Below, in pieces: positions 35,382-43,414 of a DNA stretch of 64,000 nt (positions within the stretch are counted from its first letter, which is position 1; the number at the start of each line of letters is the position of its first letter). The notes beneath the pieces are model-generated. The model was not told the DNA's origin. It saw nothing but the letters and a program-made list of their open reading frames with translations, and did no database searches. The stretch is from contig JBPBPL010000006.1 in the NCBI GenBank assembly GCA_050954285.1, positions 310,001-374,000 on the forward strand. Direction: 5' to 3'. This DNA is from Mucilaginibacter_A sp050954285. Lineage in GTDB: Bacteria; Bacteroidota; Bacteroidia; Sphingobacteriales; Sphingobacteriaceae. A program made the position numbers and the translations under genes.

Positions 35382-36070
35382 TTTTGGTCGATAAAAGAAG
35401 CATCCTGTTTGCGGAAGTATTCAAAAAAAGCGATGTTCAGGAGCAGTAAAGACATCAGGTAAAAATGATCTTCCACCGGAATTGTACCAAGCCTAACCGC
35501 CAGATTTTCTGCATTGTTATAACTTACAATTGGCACCGAAGTTAAAATGCCGTTAACAATATAAAATGGAATCAGCGAAACAAAATAAGCCAGATAAAAA
35601 CGGTTCATCCACTTCACTTTCAGCACAAACTGCAAAAAAATCAGTAATAAAAACAGTGTTCCGAAATTGATTAAAGTATAAAGCCGGTTATAGTAAAAGG
35701 TTAAAATAATTACAGAAATCAGCATTAACAAAACGTTTAATATTTTGGTAACTTGAGTTGGAATTTGCCATTTTACATAGTAATTTAAGCAGGCATAAAT
35801 AAAAATACAGGAGAATGGGATGGTTAGAAAAAACAAAATTTCCTCCACTGGCAACCGGAAAAAATTAATGCCTAAAATATAGTTTGGGTTGAATGACCAT
35901 ACGCCTTTTACCGTAAAAAAAACGTCCCAAATTAGAAACAATAAGCCGGTGAGGAACAAGCCAGGCCAAATGTATTTCCAGCTTTTGTAGAAACGGACAC
36001 GCGAATCAAAAGATAAAAGCAGTGGAAAAATCACGCTTAAAAAATTGATCAGCAGGTAAGCATATTTCAC
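35378..36070 (-). CDS. Lycopene cyclase, fused CrtYc/CrtYd type
   Basis: 230 residues with about seven membrane helices in two similar halves of about 110 residues, as in the fused heterodimer-type lycopene cyclases. The motif FRLPVEEILFFLTIPF is diagnostic. It cyclises lycopene ends to beta-ionone rings in the cytoplasmic membrane. It uses a GTG start that overlaps the stop of the preceding gene (GTGA); its own stop overlaps the cytochrome b5 gene (ATGA). The C-terminus DASFIDQK is encoded by an exact 15-mer copy. Confidence 0.93.
   Translation of the reverse strand: MKYAYLLINFLSVIFPLLLSFDSRVRFYKSWKYIWPGLFLTGLLFLIWDVFFTVKGVWSFNPNYILGINFFRLPVEEILFFLTIPFSCIFIYACLNYYVKWQIPTQVTKILNVLLMLISVIILTFYYNRLYTLINFGTLFLLLIFLQFVLKVKWMNRFYLAYFVSLIPFYIVNGILTSVPIVSYNNAENLAVRLGTIPVEDHFYLMSLLLLNIAFFEYFRKQDASFIDQK
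35390..35404 (+). repeat. Dispersed 15-mer, type A, exact, at cyclase C-terminus
   Basis: GATAAAAGAAGCATC; on the gene strand it codes DASFI just before the stop. Confidence 0.85.
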
Positions 36071-36612
36071 TTTAAGCTATTGGATTGCTGATGTAAAAAA
36101 GCTATTTCCTGCGGAGAACATTGCTTGGAGTCGATCATAAACTTAATGATGTTCTGCACGAAAAGCTTATCTGCCGAACCGTAGTTTTTTTGTTTAAGCT
36201 GATGCAGAATTTGTATTCTATCCGAATCAAGATCTTTATTCAAACCCAGAAAATGAGGTAAATTAGTTTGAATGGAAAATCGTACAAATCTGATTTCCAT
36301 ATCATTAGGACTGGAATTAACTGCTTTTGCAACTGTTTTTCCAGACAAATTTAAAAACCTGATTTTATTATACGGATTCCAGCTATCCTTTGCTTTTAAA
36401 GCTTCTAATGCGCCCAGATAAGCTACCACAAGTGGCTGTTTCGGGCTATCATTATGCAGATTATTGTACAATGAATCAGTGACTTTTGAACTGCTGATAG
36501 CGCGTAACATTTGTTTCCGAAGCTCTGGAATAGTGGTTTTTTGCGTGGCAATTCCTAAGCAAAGAATTATTTCGGAGAAAAAGCAAAAACCGATCAACAA
36601 AATTTTTTTCAT
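36067..36612 (-). CDS. Hypothetical exported protein in carotenoid operon
   Basis: 181 residues with an N-terminal hydrophobic segment (MKKILLIGFCFFSEIILCLGI) that can act as signal peptide or anchor. The remainder is helical, with TPR-like character: LVVAYLGALEALKAKDSWNP, NDMEIRFVRFSIQTNLPHFL, QILHQLKQKNYGSADKLFVQ. No named family. It overlaps crtB and the cyclase by 4 bp each, which argues for a stable role with carotenoid synthesis, possibly holding the enzymes at the membrane. Confidence 0.8.
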   Translation of the reverse strand: MKKILLIGFCFFSEIILCLGIATQKTTIPELRKQMLRAISSSKVTDSLYNNLHNDSPKQPLVVAYLGALEALKAKDSWNPYNKIRFLNLSGKTVAKAVNSSPNDMEIRFVRFSIQTNLPHFLGLNKDLDSDRIQILHQLKQKNYGSADKLFVQNIIKFMIDSKQCSPQEIAFLHQQSNSLK

Positions 36613-37445
36613 GAGATCACTTTCAGTTTTTGCTGCAAGCAGGCTTGGAAATACAGAAACATTTTTTGACTATCAGATACGCGAATACGTTTTTGCATAA
36701 TTACTTCGGCAGGTGTTTCCCTGATTTTTTTAAAAAGCTCCAGGTAGTAAATGTAAGCAATGTAAACGCCTAACTGTGCGCCTTCCGGCAGTTGTAAAAT
36801 GCCTTCCAGCGCATCGTCAAAATCTTTTTTGATATCGGTTTCAATCAGTTTTTTTTCTTCCGTATTGAATTTTTTGAAATCTACCGAAGGAAAATAGGTG
36901 CGTCCGCGTTCTTCAAAATCAGATTTAATATCACGCAAAAAATTAATTTTCTGAAAAGCGGCTCCTAAACTTCGTGCTTTTGGAACCAGTTTATTGTACA
37001 AATTCACATCTTCTTCACAAAAAATCTTTAAACACATCAGGCCAACTACTTCTGCAGAACCATAAATATATTCTTTGTAACCATCATTGGTATAAGTGGA
37101 ATTTTCCAGATCCATTTCCATCGACTTTAAAAAAGCGTCAATTAAATGTAAATCAATATGATAAGTATTCACTACTTCCTGAAAAGACTGCAAAACTGGG
37201 TTTAAACTGATTTTCCGTTCAATTGCTTCAAAAGTAACCTTTCGGAACTCGCTGATTAGCTGCACTTTATTAAAGCCGTGAAAAGTATCCACAATTTCAT
37301 CCGCATAACGTACAAAACCATAAACCGCATAAATAGGATACCGGAACCGTTTAGCGAAGGTTTTAATTCCCTTGCTAAAAGAAGTACTGTATTTGTTGGT
37401 AATAATTTTACTGCACTCGAAACAAGTTTCGTTGTAAAGATTCAT
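36609..37445 (-). CDS. crtB: Phytoene synthase CrtB
   Basis: 278 residues. Condenses two geranylgeranyl diphosphates to phytoene. The two aspartate-rich sites that bind diphosphate through magnesium are present: DEIVD (49-53) and RDIKSDFEERGR (D172, D176). GSAEVVGLMCLKIF and RSLGAAFQKINFLRD are further family blocks. It is first in the minus-strand operon crtB - hypothetical - lycopene cyclase - b5, all joined by 4-bp overlaps, and divergent from crtI. No crtE lies in the window. Confidence 0.94.
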   Translation of the reverse strand: MNLYNETCFECSKIITNKYSTSFSKGIKTFAKRFRYPIYAVYGFVRYADEIVDTFHGFNKVQLISEFRKVTFEAIERKISLNPVLQSFQEVVNTYHIDLHLIDAFLKSMEMDLENSTYTNDGYKEYIYGSAEVVGLMCLKIFCEEDVNLYNKLVPKARSLGAAFQKINFLRDIKSDFEERGRTYFPSVDFKKFNTEEKKLIETDIKKDFDDALEGILQLPEGAQLGVYIAYIYYLELFKKIRETPAEVIMQKRIRVSDSQKMFLYFQACLQQKLKVIS

Positions 37446-37447
37446 GC

Positions 37448-37462
37448 GCTAAAAGAAGTATA
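37448..37462 (+). repeat. Dispersed 15-mer, type A, at the crtB start
   Basis: GCTAAAAGAAGTATA lies 2 bp upstream of the crtB ATG, between it and the -7 box. Confidence 0.75.
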
Positions 37463-37464
37463 AC

Positions 37465-37472
37465 CAAATGTA
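37465..37472 (-). promoter_or_regulatory. TAnnTTTG -7 box for crtB operon
   Basis: TACATTTG on the minus strand, about 20 bp before the crtB ATG; no TTG is found at the proper -33 distance, so this is tentative. Confidence 0.4.
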
Positions 37473-37548
37473 CAAAAATCACCTGCTTTTGTTTCTTTTG
37501 CAGCCGCGTTAAAAACAAATTGTTACAGCCATACTTATCTTTCAGGAA

Positions 37549-39048
37549 ATGAATAAAAAGCAGCATATTATAGTTATAGGTTCTGGTTTTGCAGGATTGT
37601 CGGCAGCATCAGTTTTGGCAAAAAGCGGTTACCCGGTTACCATTTTAGAAAAAAATAATCAGCCTGGCGGTCGTGCGCGCGTATGGGAAAAAGATGGTTT
37701 TACATTTGATATGGGGCCAAGCTGGTACTGGATGCCAGATGTTTTTGATAATTATTTCGCTTTATTTGGTAAAAAAACTTCAGATTTTTATGATTTAAAA
37801 AGATTGGATCCCGGTTATCAGATTTACTTCCGAAAAGATGATGTAATAAAAATCCCAGCTTCCATGGTGGAATTGGAGCGGCTTTTTGAACAGGAAGAAC
37901 CAGGCAGTAGTGAAAACCTACGAGAATTTTTAAAACAGGCGGCTTACAAATATAAAGTTGGCATGGGCGAATACGTTTTTCGTCCATCGCATTCTGTCAC
38001 CGAGTTTATTGATTTTAGGCTGATAGCAGCAAGTTTCCGCATTCAAATGCTAACCAGCATGAGCAAACATGTCCGTCAGTATTTTAAAAATCCGAAACTG
38101 ATTAAACTGCTCGAATTTCCAGTTTTATTTTTGGGCGCAACGCCACAAAATACGCCGGCGATGTACAGCATGATGAACTATGCAGATTTAGCATTAGGCA
38201 CCTGGTACCCGATGGGTGGCATGAATGAAATTGTAAAAGCCATGGTAAAAACAGCACAGGAGCAGGGTGTGGAAATAAAATTAAATCACGAAGTATTAAA
38301 AATTGAGGTTGAAAATGGTAAAGTAAAATACCTGATTACTAAACAAGGTATTGTAAATGCTGATTTTGTGATTGCCGGAGCGGATTATGAACACGTGGAC
38401 CAGAAACTGCTGGATAAACCCGTACGCAATTATGATCAAAAATATTGGAACAGCCGTACTATGTCGCCTTCCAGTTTGCTATTTTATATTGGTTTGAATA
38501 AAAAAGTGAGCGGTATCCATCACCACAACCTTTTTTTTGATGAGGATTTTGAATTGCATGCAGAAGAAATTTACACCAACCCACAATGGCCGCAAAAACC
38601 ATTGTTTTATGTATCGTGCACATCCAAAACAGATGCTTCTGTGGCACCGGAAGGCTGCGAAAACTTATTTTTTTTAATGCCGGTTGCGCCGGATTTAAAG
38701 GATAATGAAGCTACTCGCGAACGTTATTTTGATTTGATGATAGATCGATTTGAACAGATAACAGGACAAGAAATCCGAAGTGCAATTGTAGTTAAAAGAA
38801 GCTACGCACACCGAGATTTTATTTCAGATTATCATTCTTTTAAAGGCAACGCTTACGGCTTGGCCAATACATTAAGCCAAACAGCCTTTTTTAAACCAGC
38901 AATGAAATCTAAAAAAATAAAAAATTTATTGTTTACCGGCCAGTTAACGGTACCCGGTCCAGGGGTGCCCCCTGCTTTAATTTCTGGTCAGGTGGTGGCT
39001 GAGGAGGCTAAAAAATTACTGGTAAAAGAAGCATCACAAAATACTTAA
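37549..39048 (+). CDS. crtI: Phytoene desaturase CrtI
   Basis: 499 residues. FAD-dependent desaturation of phytoene to lycopene. The dinucleotide fold GSGFAGLSAASVLAKSG begins at residue 11, followed by ILEKNNQPGGRARVWEKDG and DMGPSWYWMP. The C-terminal signature LFTGQLTVPGPGVPPALISG matches the bacterial CrtI signature. The gene is divergent from crtB across about 100 bp. The protein ends LLVKEASQNT, of which VKEAS comes from a 15-mer copy. A TATCTTTC box lies 5 nt before the ATG. Confidence 0.95.
   Translation: MNKKQHIIVIGSGFAGLSAASVLAKSGYPVTILEKNNQPGGRARVWEKDGFTFDMGPSWYWMPDVFDNYFALFGKKTSDFYDLKRLDPGYQIYFRKDDVIKIPASMVELERLFEQEEPGSSENLREFLKQAAYKYKVGMGEYVFRPSHSVTEFIDFRLIAASFRIQMLTSMSKHVRQYFKNPKLIKLLEFPVLFLGATPQNTPAMYSMMNYADLALGTWYPMGGMNEIVKAMVKTAQEQGVEIKLNHEVLKIEVENGKVKYLITKQGIVNADFVIAGADYEHVDQKLLDKPVRNYDQKYWNSRTMSPSSLLFYIGLNKKVSGIHHHNLFFDEDFELHAEEIYTNPQWPQKPLFYVSCTSKTDASVAPEGCENLFFLMPVAPDLKDNEATRERYFDLMIDRFEQITGQEIRSAIVVKRSYAHRDFISDYHSFKGNAYGLANTLSQTAFFKPAMKSKKIKNLLFTGQLTVPGPGVPPALISGQVVAEEAKKLLVKEASQNT
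39021..39035 (+). repeat. Dispersed 15-mer, type A, at crtI C-terminus
   Basis: GGTAAAAGAAGCATC, coding VKEAS just before the end of CrtI. Confidence 0.8.
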
Positions 39049-39116
39049 AACTAAAAAAACCCGACGTGTCGAGCTTTTCTTATTATATATCGAGTAAAAA
39101 AATTGAATTCGGCTGT

Positions 39117-39656
39117 TTAATCTTCCATTGCATAAATCGGTTTTTTAACACCGTTATCATATGATTTTAGGTTTTTCTTTAATAATTTACGAGCAACATG
39201 GATACGGGTTTTAACTGTTCCGATCGGAATAGTCAAATGATCTGCAATTTCATGATATTTGTGTCCTTCAAAATACATGGTAAAAGGCACATAATATTCT
39301 TGTGGCAATTTATCTAAAGATTTTTTAATATCATCCATTATGAATTTTGCTTCACCTTGGTTTTTAGTTGAACTGAATACCAAATTTGCTGAAGATATTT
39401 CTTCGGATTTAGTAACAAAAGTGCTCATTTTTACAAAGCGACGATAATTATTGATAAAGGTATTTTTCATGATGGTATATAACCAACCTTTCAAATTTGT
39501 ACCTTCTTTGAACTTGTTATAATAAGTGATTGCTTTTAGCATCGTGTCTTGTACCAAATCATTTGCATCATCAGCATCATGAGTGAAATGCAAAGCGTAA
39601 GATCTTAAAGAACCTGCTTGACGCAGTACCATGGTGTTAAATTCAATTTTTGTCAT
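39117..39656 (-). CDS. ECF-type RNA polymerase sigma factor
   Basis: 179 residues. Region 2 is LRSYALHFTHDADDANDLVQDTM with the promoter-melting block LKGWLYTIMKNTFINNYRR; region 4 is DKLPQEYYVPFTMYFEGHKYHEIA with the helix-turn-helix HLTIPIGTVKTRIHVARKLL. No region 3 or 1.1, so it is extracytoplasmic-function class. No anti-sigma gene adjoins it. It converges on crtI, and sigma factors are commonly found beside carotenoid genes in this phylum, so control of the pigment genes is possible but unproven. Confidence 0.93.
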   Translation of the reverse strand: MTKIEFNTMVLRQAGSLRSYALHFTHDADDANDLVQDTMLKAITYYNKFKEGTNLKGWLYTIMKNTFINNYRRFVKMSTFVTKSEEISSANLVFSSTKNQGEAKFIMDDIKKSLDKLPQEYYVPFTMYFEGHKYHEIADHLTIPIGTVKTRIHVARKLLKKNLKSYDNGVKKPIYAMED

Positions 39657-39951
39657 TGTTCTATTTTTTACAGTCGGTTTTAGTTATTTTCTGTAATGAA
39701 TTGTACAATTACGATACCGATCTTTTAAAATCAGGAAAAAATAGAGTTACACTTTTGGTTTGATTTTTTGATTTTCATTAAACTTTAATAAGTAAAATGC
39801 AAAACAAAAATATATCTTTAAAATATTATTTGCTTGATTTTCAGAGAGTTTTGATATTAAATACTAGTGTAAAAACTATATTAATCCAAAACCGTAAGTT
39901 AAATTAAAACCTCGCTTTTTTAAATATTAAGTTTATGTTAAATGCCGAAAT

Positions 39952-40968
39952 TTAAAGAATGTTGACTTCTCTGTACAGTTTAACGCCAAATTTTTGATAC
40001 ACGCTGTCTATGATTTGCGACGATAACGCATAAATTTCTGTTCCAGTGGCATCACCGTGGTTCACCAGTACCAATGCTTGGTTCGCCCAGGTTCCAGTTT
40101 TACCAACAATTTTACCTTTCCACCCGCATTGCTCAATTAGCCAGCCCGCAGCCAGTTTTACTTTTTGGTCTGCTGTAGGATAATATACTACTTCCGAAAA
40201 CCTGGTTTTTAATTCTTCAAACGAATTAATATTAATAATCGGATTTTGAAAAAAGCTGCCCGCATTGCCAATAGTAGAAGGATCGGGCAGTTTGGAAACC
40301 CGGATATGCGATACTACTTTAGAAACATCCTGAATGGTTGGCTGGCTTATTCCCCTTTTCCGCAGTTCATCTTCAATGGCACCATATTTCGTATTGAGAT
40401 TGGGCTGAAGTAATAGCTTAAACTTCACTGAAGTAATAATGAATTGATTTTTCAATTCGCCTTTAAAAATGCTTTCGCGGTAGCCAAAGCCACATGCTTC
40501 TTTTATAAAGGTTTTTTTGTGTTGTGTGGAGATTTCAAACGCTTGGCAGGATTCAAATACATCTTTCAGTTCCACGCCATACGCGCCAATATTCTGCACC
40601 GGTGAAGCACCTACAGAACCCGGAATCAGGCTTAAATTTTCCATTCCGGCAAAGCCATGCGCAACGCAGTAACTCACCAGTTCGTTCCAGCTTTCGCCAG
40701 CACCAGCTTCTACATGCACTTCTTCATGGTTGATGCGATGTTCAATTCCACGGATATTCATTCGGATCACCAGTCCGTCAAAATCTTTGGTAAACAAAAT
40801 ATTGCTTCCTCCACCCAAAACCAAACGTGGAATTTGCAACCATTTCGGATCGAGAAAAAGTTCTGTTAAATCATCTTCGTGATTGATTTCGACCAAATAG
40901 CTGGCTGTTGCTTCGACACCAAATGTGTTAAAATTTTTGAGAGAAACGTTTTCGCGAATTTGGAGCAT
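39952..40968 (-). CDS. murB: UDP-N-acetylenolpyruvoylglucosamine reductase MurB
   Basis: 338 residues, type I (E. coli-like) length. Reduces UDP-GlcNAc-enolpyruvate to UDP-MurNAc with NADPH. FAD-binding blocks: NTFGVEATASYLVEI, LGGGSNILF, GMENLSLIPGSVGASPVQNIGAYG. The catalytic serine lies in IGNAGSFFQNPII, and GFGYRESIFK carries the conserved Tyr/Arg. The 15-mer occurs once inside (FIKEACGFG) and once just upstream of the start. It is downstream of crtZ on the same strand. Confidence 0.95.
   Translation of the reverse strand: MLQIRENVSLKNFNTFGVEATASYLVEINHEDDLTELFLDPKWLQIPRLVLGGGSNILFTKDFDGLVIRMNIRGIEHRINHEEVHVEAGAGESWNELVSYCVAHGFAGMENLSLIPGSVGASPVQNIGAYGVELKDVFESCQAFEISTQHKKTFIKEACGFGYRESIFKGELKNQFIITSVKFKLLLQPNLNTKYGAIEDELRKRGISQPTIQDVSKVVSHIRVSKLPDPSTIGNAGSFFQNPIININSFEELKTRFSEVVYYPTADQKVKLAAGWLIEQCGWKGKIVGKTGTWANQALVLVNHGDATGTEIYALSSQIIDSVYQKFGVKLYREVNIL
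40493..40507 (-). repeat. Dispersed 15-mer, type A, in murB
   Basis: CATGCTTCTTTTATA, giving IKEAC on the gene strand directly before the conserved GFGYR block. Confidence 0.75.
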
Positions 40969-40979
40969 AAAAAAATGGT

Positions 40980-40994
40980 GCTAAAAGAAGCATC
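40980..40994 (+). repeat. Dispersed 15-mer, type A, upstream of murB
   Basis: GCTAAAAGAAGCATC, 12 bp before the murB ATG and about 38 bp after a TACTTTTG box (complement of 41032-41039). Confidence 0.8.
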
Positions 40995-41041
40995 GGATTT
41001 AAGTGTAAACCCTGCGGTTTTGCAAGATGTACAAAAGTAGA

Positions 41042-41482
41042 TTATTTCTTAAAATACTTTTTGCTTGCCACCAGCAGCCCAAACTCTTCCGAAGGGTTTT
41101 TCTGGGTGGATTTATGATGAATTTTATGTGCTCTTTTTATGCCTGAAAAATAACGATTATCCAGTTTGAAAGCCTTGAATCGGTTGTGGATAAACCAATC
41201 GTGGAAGATAAAATAAACAATGCCGTAAACGCTGATTCCGGCTCCAATCCAGAACGCATAACTACGGCTATCACGGTCGAACCACATCAATCCCATTGCA
41301 ATCAACCCAAAAAGAAGACTGAAAACATCATTCAGTTCAAAAAAACCGTGGCGTTCCTGATGGTGTGTTTTGTGGATAAACCAAAGCGGCCCGTGAAATA
41401 AAAACTTGTGTATCGCCCAGGAAATAATTTCCATAGAGATAATAGTTAGGAGAATAATAACGATTGGAAAAACAACGGCCAT
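41042..41482 (-). CDS. crtZ: Beta-carotene hydroxylase CrtZ
   Basis: 146 residues from the ATG at 41482 (MAVVFPIVIILLTIISMEII); an upstream ATG at 41509 would start inside a 15-mer copy. Fatty-acid-hydroxylase fold with four membrane helices and all di-iron histidine clusters: HKFLFH, HKTHHQERH, HDWFIHNRF and HKIHHKS. It adds 3-hydroxyls to beta-carotene, so with crtB, crtI and the cyclase the predicted end product is zeaxanthin. Confidence 0.93.
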   Translation of the reverse strand: MAVVFPIVIILLTIISMEIISWAIHKFLFHGPLWFIHKTHHQERHGFFELNDVFSLLFGLIAMGLMWFDRDSRSYAFWIGAGISVYGIVYFIFHDWFIHNRFKAFKLDNRYFSGIKRAHKIHHKSTQKNPSEEFGLLVASKKYFKK

Positions 41483-41508
41483 TTTTAATTGATTACCAAA
41501 AATGAACA

Positions 41509-41549
41509 TATAAAAGAAGCATCAGTTTTTTGCCGATGCTTCTTTTATC
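41509..41549 (-). terminator. Terminator built from an inverted 15-mer pair
   Basis: ATAAAAGAAGCATC at 41510-41523 pairs perfectly with GATGCTTCTTTTAT at 41535-41548 (14 bp) over an 11-nt loop. It lies between lpdA and crtZ, both on the minus strand, and is followed by TTTTATAT on that strand, so it should end the lpdA transcript. Confidence 0.75.
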
Positions 41550-41587
41550 GTATAAAAATTGGATTCAAAAATCCTCTAATTCTGATC

Positions 41588-42991
41588 CTAAATATGTATT
41601 GCCCGGTTATCCGTAGCAGCCATTGCAGCTTCGCGCACCGCTTCGGTATAAGTTGGATGTGCATGAGAAATGCGTGCAATATCTTCCGCAGAAGCACGGA
41701 ATTCCATTGCCACAACCGCTTCGGCAATCACGTCAGCCACGCGCGGGCCAATCATATGTACACCCAAAACTTCATCTGTAGCGGCGTCGGCCAAAACTTT
41801 TACAAAACCATCGGTATCCATACTTGCGCGAGAACGTCCGCTGGCTTTGAACGGAAAAGAACCGGATTTGTATTTCACGCCTTTTTCCTTTAACTGCTCT
41901 TCGCTGTAACCAACTGTTGCCACTTCCGGCCAGGTATAAACTACACCCGGAATCAAATTATAATTAATATGCGGTTTTTGTCCGGCAATTACTTCGGCCA
42001 CATAAGTACCTTCATCTTCGGCTTTGTGAGCCAGCATGGCACCTTTTATCACATCACCGATGGCATAAATTCCTGGAACCGAAGTTTCCAGATGCTCATT
42101 TACGGGTATTTTTTTACCGCGAGGTTCCAGTTCGATGCCTAATTTCTCCAGGCCTAAACCTTCTGTATAAGCCGTGCGGCCAACGGCAACCAGACAATAA
42201 TCACCTTTTAATTCAATTTTATTGCCTTTCGGACTATCGGCCGTTACCGTCACTTCATCACCATTTACCACAGCACTGGTAACTTTATGGCCGAGGTAAA
42301 ATTCCATGCCTTGTTTTTGCAGCACTTTTTGCAGCTCTTTTCCAAGAGATCTGTCCAACGTGTTCACAATAATATCGGTAAATTCAACTACCGAAACTTT
42401 GGCACCCAGACGCGCATAAACAGAACCCAATTCTAAACCAATCACGCCACCACCAATCAGGATCAGATGTTTTGGAATTTCAGGCAAATTTAAAGCTTCG
42501 GTAGAAGTAACAATCCGCTTTTTATCCATCTCGATAAAAGGCAGTAAAGCCGGTTTGGAACCGGTTGCGATGATGATATTTTTAGCCGTAATATTTTCTT
42601 CAGAACCATCCGTTTTTTTAACGCTGATGGTATTTTTATCAACAAAAGAACCGATGCCCTGATAAGAAGTGATTTTATTTTTTTTGAACAGAAACGCGAT
42701 GCCGCCGGTAGTTTGCTCCACCACTTCGTTTTTCCGTTTAATCATCTGCGCCAGATCCGGCCGCAAATTTTCGATATGGATTCCGTGCGCTTCAAAAGTG
42801 TGTGCGGCATTAAAATAATGTTCGGTAGAATCCAGCAAAGCTTTGGAAGGAATGCAGCCCACATTTAAACAAGTGCCGCCAAAAGTTGAATATTTTTCGA
42901 TGCAGGCCGTTTTTAAACCCAATTGCGCACAGCGGATTGCCGCCACATAACCACCTGGACCTGAACCGATAACAATTACATCATATTGCAT
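41588..42991 (-). CDS. lpdA: Dihydrolipoyl dehydrogenase
   Basis: 467 residues, the E3 subunit of 2-oxoacid dehydrogenase complexes. FAD-binding GSGPGGYVAAIRCAQLG, the redox disulfide GGTCLNVGCIPSK with Cys41 and Cys46, the NAD loop LIGGGVIGLELGSVYARLG, the second FAD site GIYAIGDVIKGAMLAHKAE, and the C-terminal HAHPTYTEAVREAA with the catalytic His/Glu pair are all intact. No other subunit genes adjoin it. A TAAATTTG box lies about 25 bp upstream. Confidence 0.97.
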   Translation of the reverse strand: MQYDVIVIGSGPGGYVAAIRCAQLGLKTACIEKYSTFGGTCLNVGCIPSKALLDSTEHYFNAAHTFEAHGIHIENLRPDLAQMIKRKNEVVEQTTGGIAFLFKKNKITSYQGIGSFVDKNTISVKKTDGSEENITAKNIIIATGSKPALLPFIEMDKKRIVTSTEALNLPEIPKHLILIGGGVIGLELGSVYARLGAKVSVVEFTDIIVNTLDRSLGKELQKVLQKQGMEFYLGHKVTSAVVNGDEVTVTADSPKGNKIELKGDYCLVAVGRTAYTEGLGLEKLGIELEPRGKKIPVNEHLETSVPGIYAIGDVIKGAMLAHKAEDEGTYVAEVIAGQKPHINYNLIPGVVYTWPEVATVGYSEEQLKEKGVKYKSGSFPFKASGRSRASMDTDGFVKVLADAATDEVLGVHMIGPRVADVIAEAVVAMEFRASAEDIARISHAHPTYTEAVREAAMAATDNRAIHI

Positions 42992-43414
42992 AGTAGGTTT
43001 TATTTTTAAGGAAGCGCAAATTTAAGGATTTAACGTCAAAACACTATCAGATTCCTGTAATTACCGCAGGTTTTGCCAGGATGAAGAATCATTTTAATAG
43101 TTAATAATATTGTCTGCTATTAATTTCTATTGATAAAAACAGCATTGTCGTATCAATTCAAAATGTTTGCCGAGATCAATAACTATTACTGATTGAGTAA
43201 GTGATTTTTGATGCCTAATCTCAAAAAAGTAATTTTTACTGTAACGTTTTCGAAATTTCAGCATCTACAGATTGATTATGATCTGATGAAATTTTTTATC
43301 ATATTTTGATTAAAATCTTGCAAAAACTAAAAAAATAGTTAAAATTTGTTAAAAAGCAAAAAAGTTAGATTTTGATCTGCTATCTTGCTTCATAAACCAA
43401 CCAACCTGGCCTGT
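42992..43414. other. Divergent AT-rich region
   Basis: About 420 bp between lpdA and the receptor gene. It includes a -7-type box for lpdA (CAAATTTA on the plus strand at 43017-43024) and a type B copy at 43132-43146. I see no gene or conserved RNA in the rest. Confidence 0.5.
43132..43146 (+). repeat. Dispersed 15-mer, type B
   Basis: GATAAAAACAGCATT in non-coding DNA between lpdA and the receptor gene. Confidence 0.75.

Noticed and set aside
39059..39075. Terminator between crtI and the sigma factor gene
   Set aside because: Only a 4-bp stem (CGAC/GTCG) next to an A run; too weak to annotate, although a bidirectional terminator is expected there.
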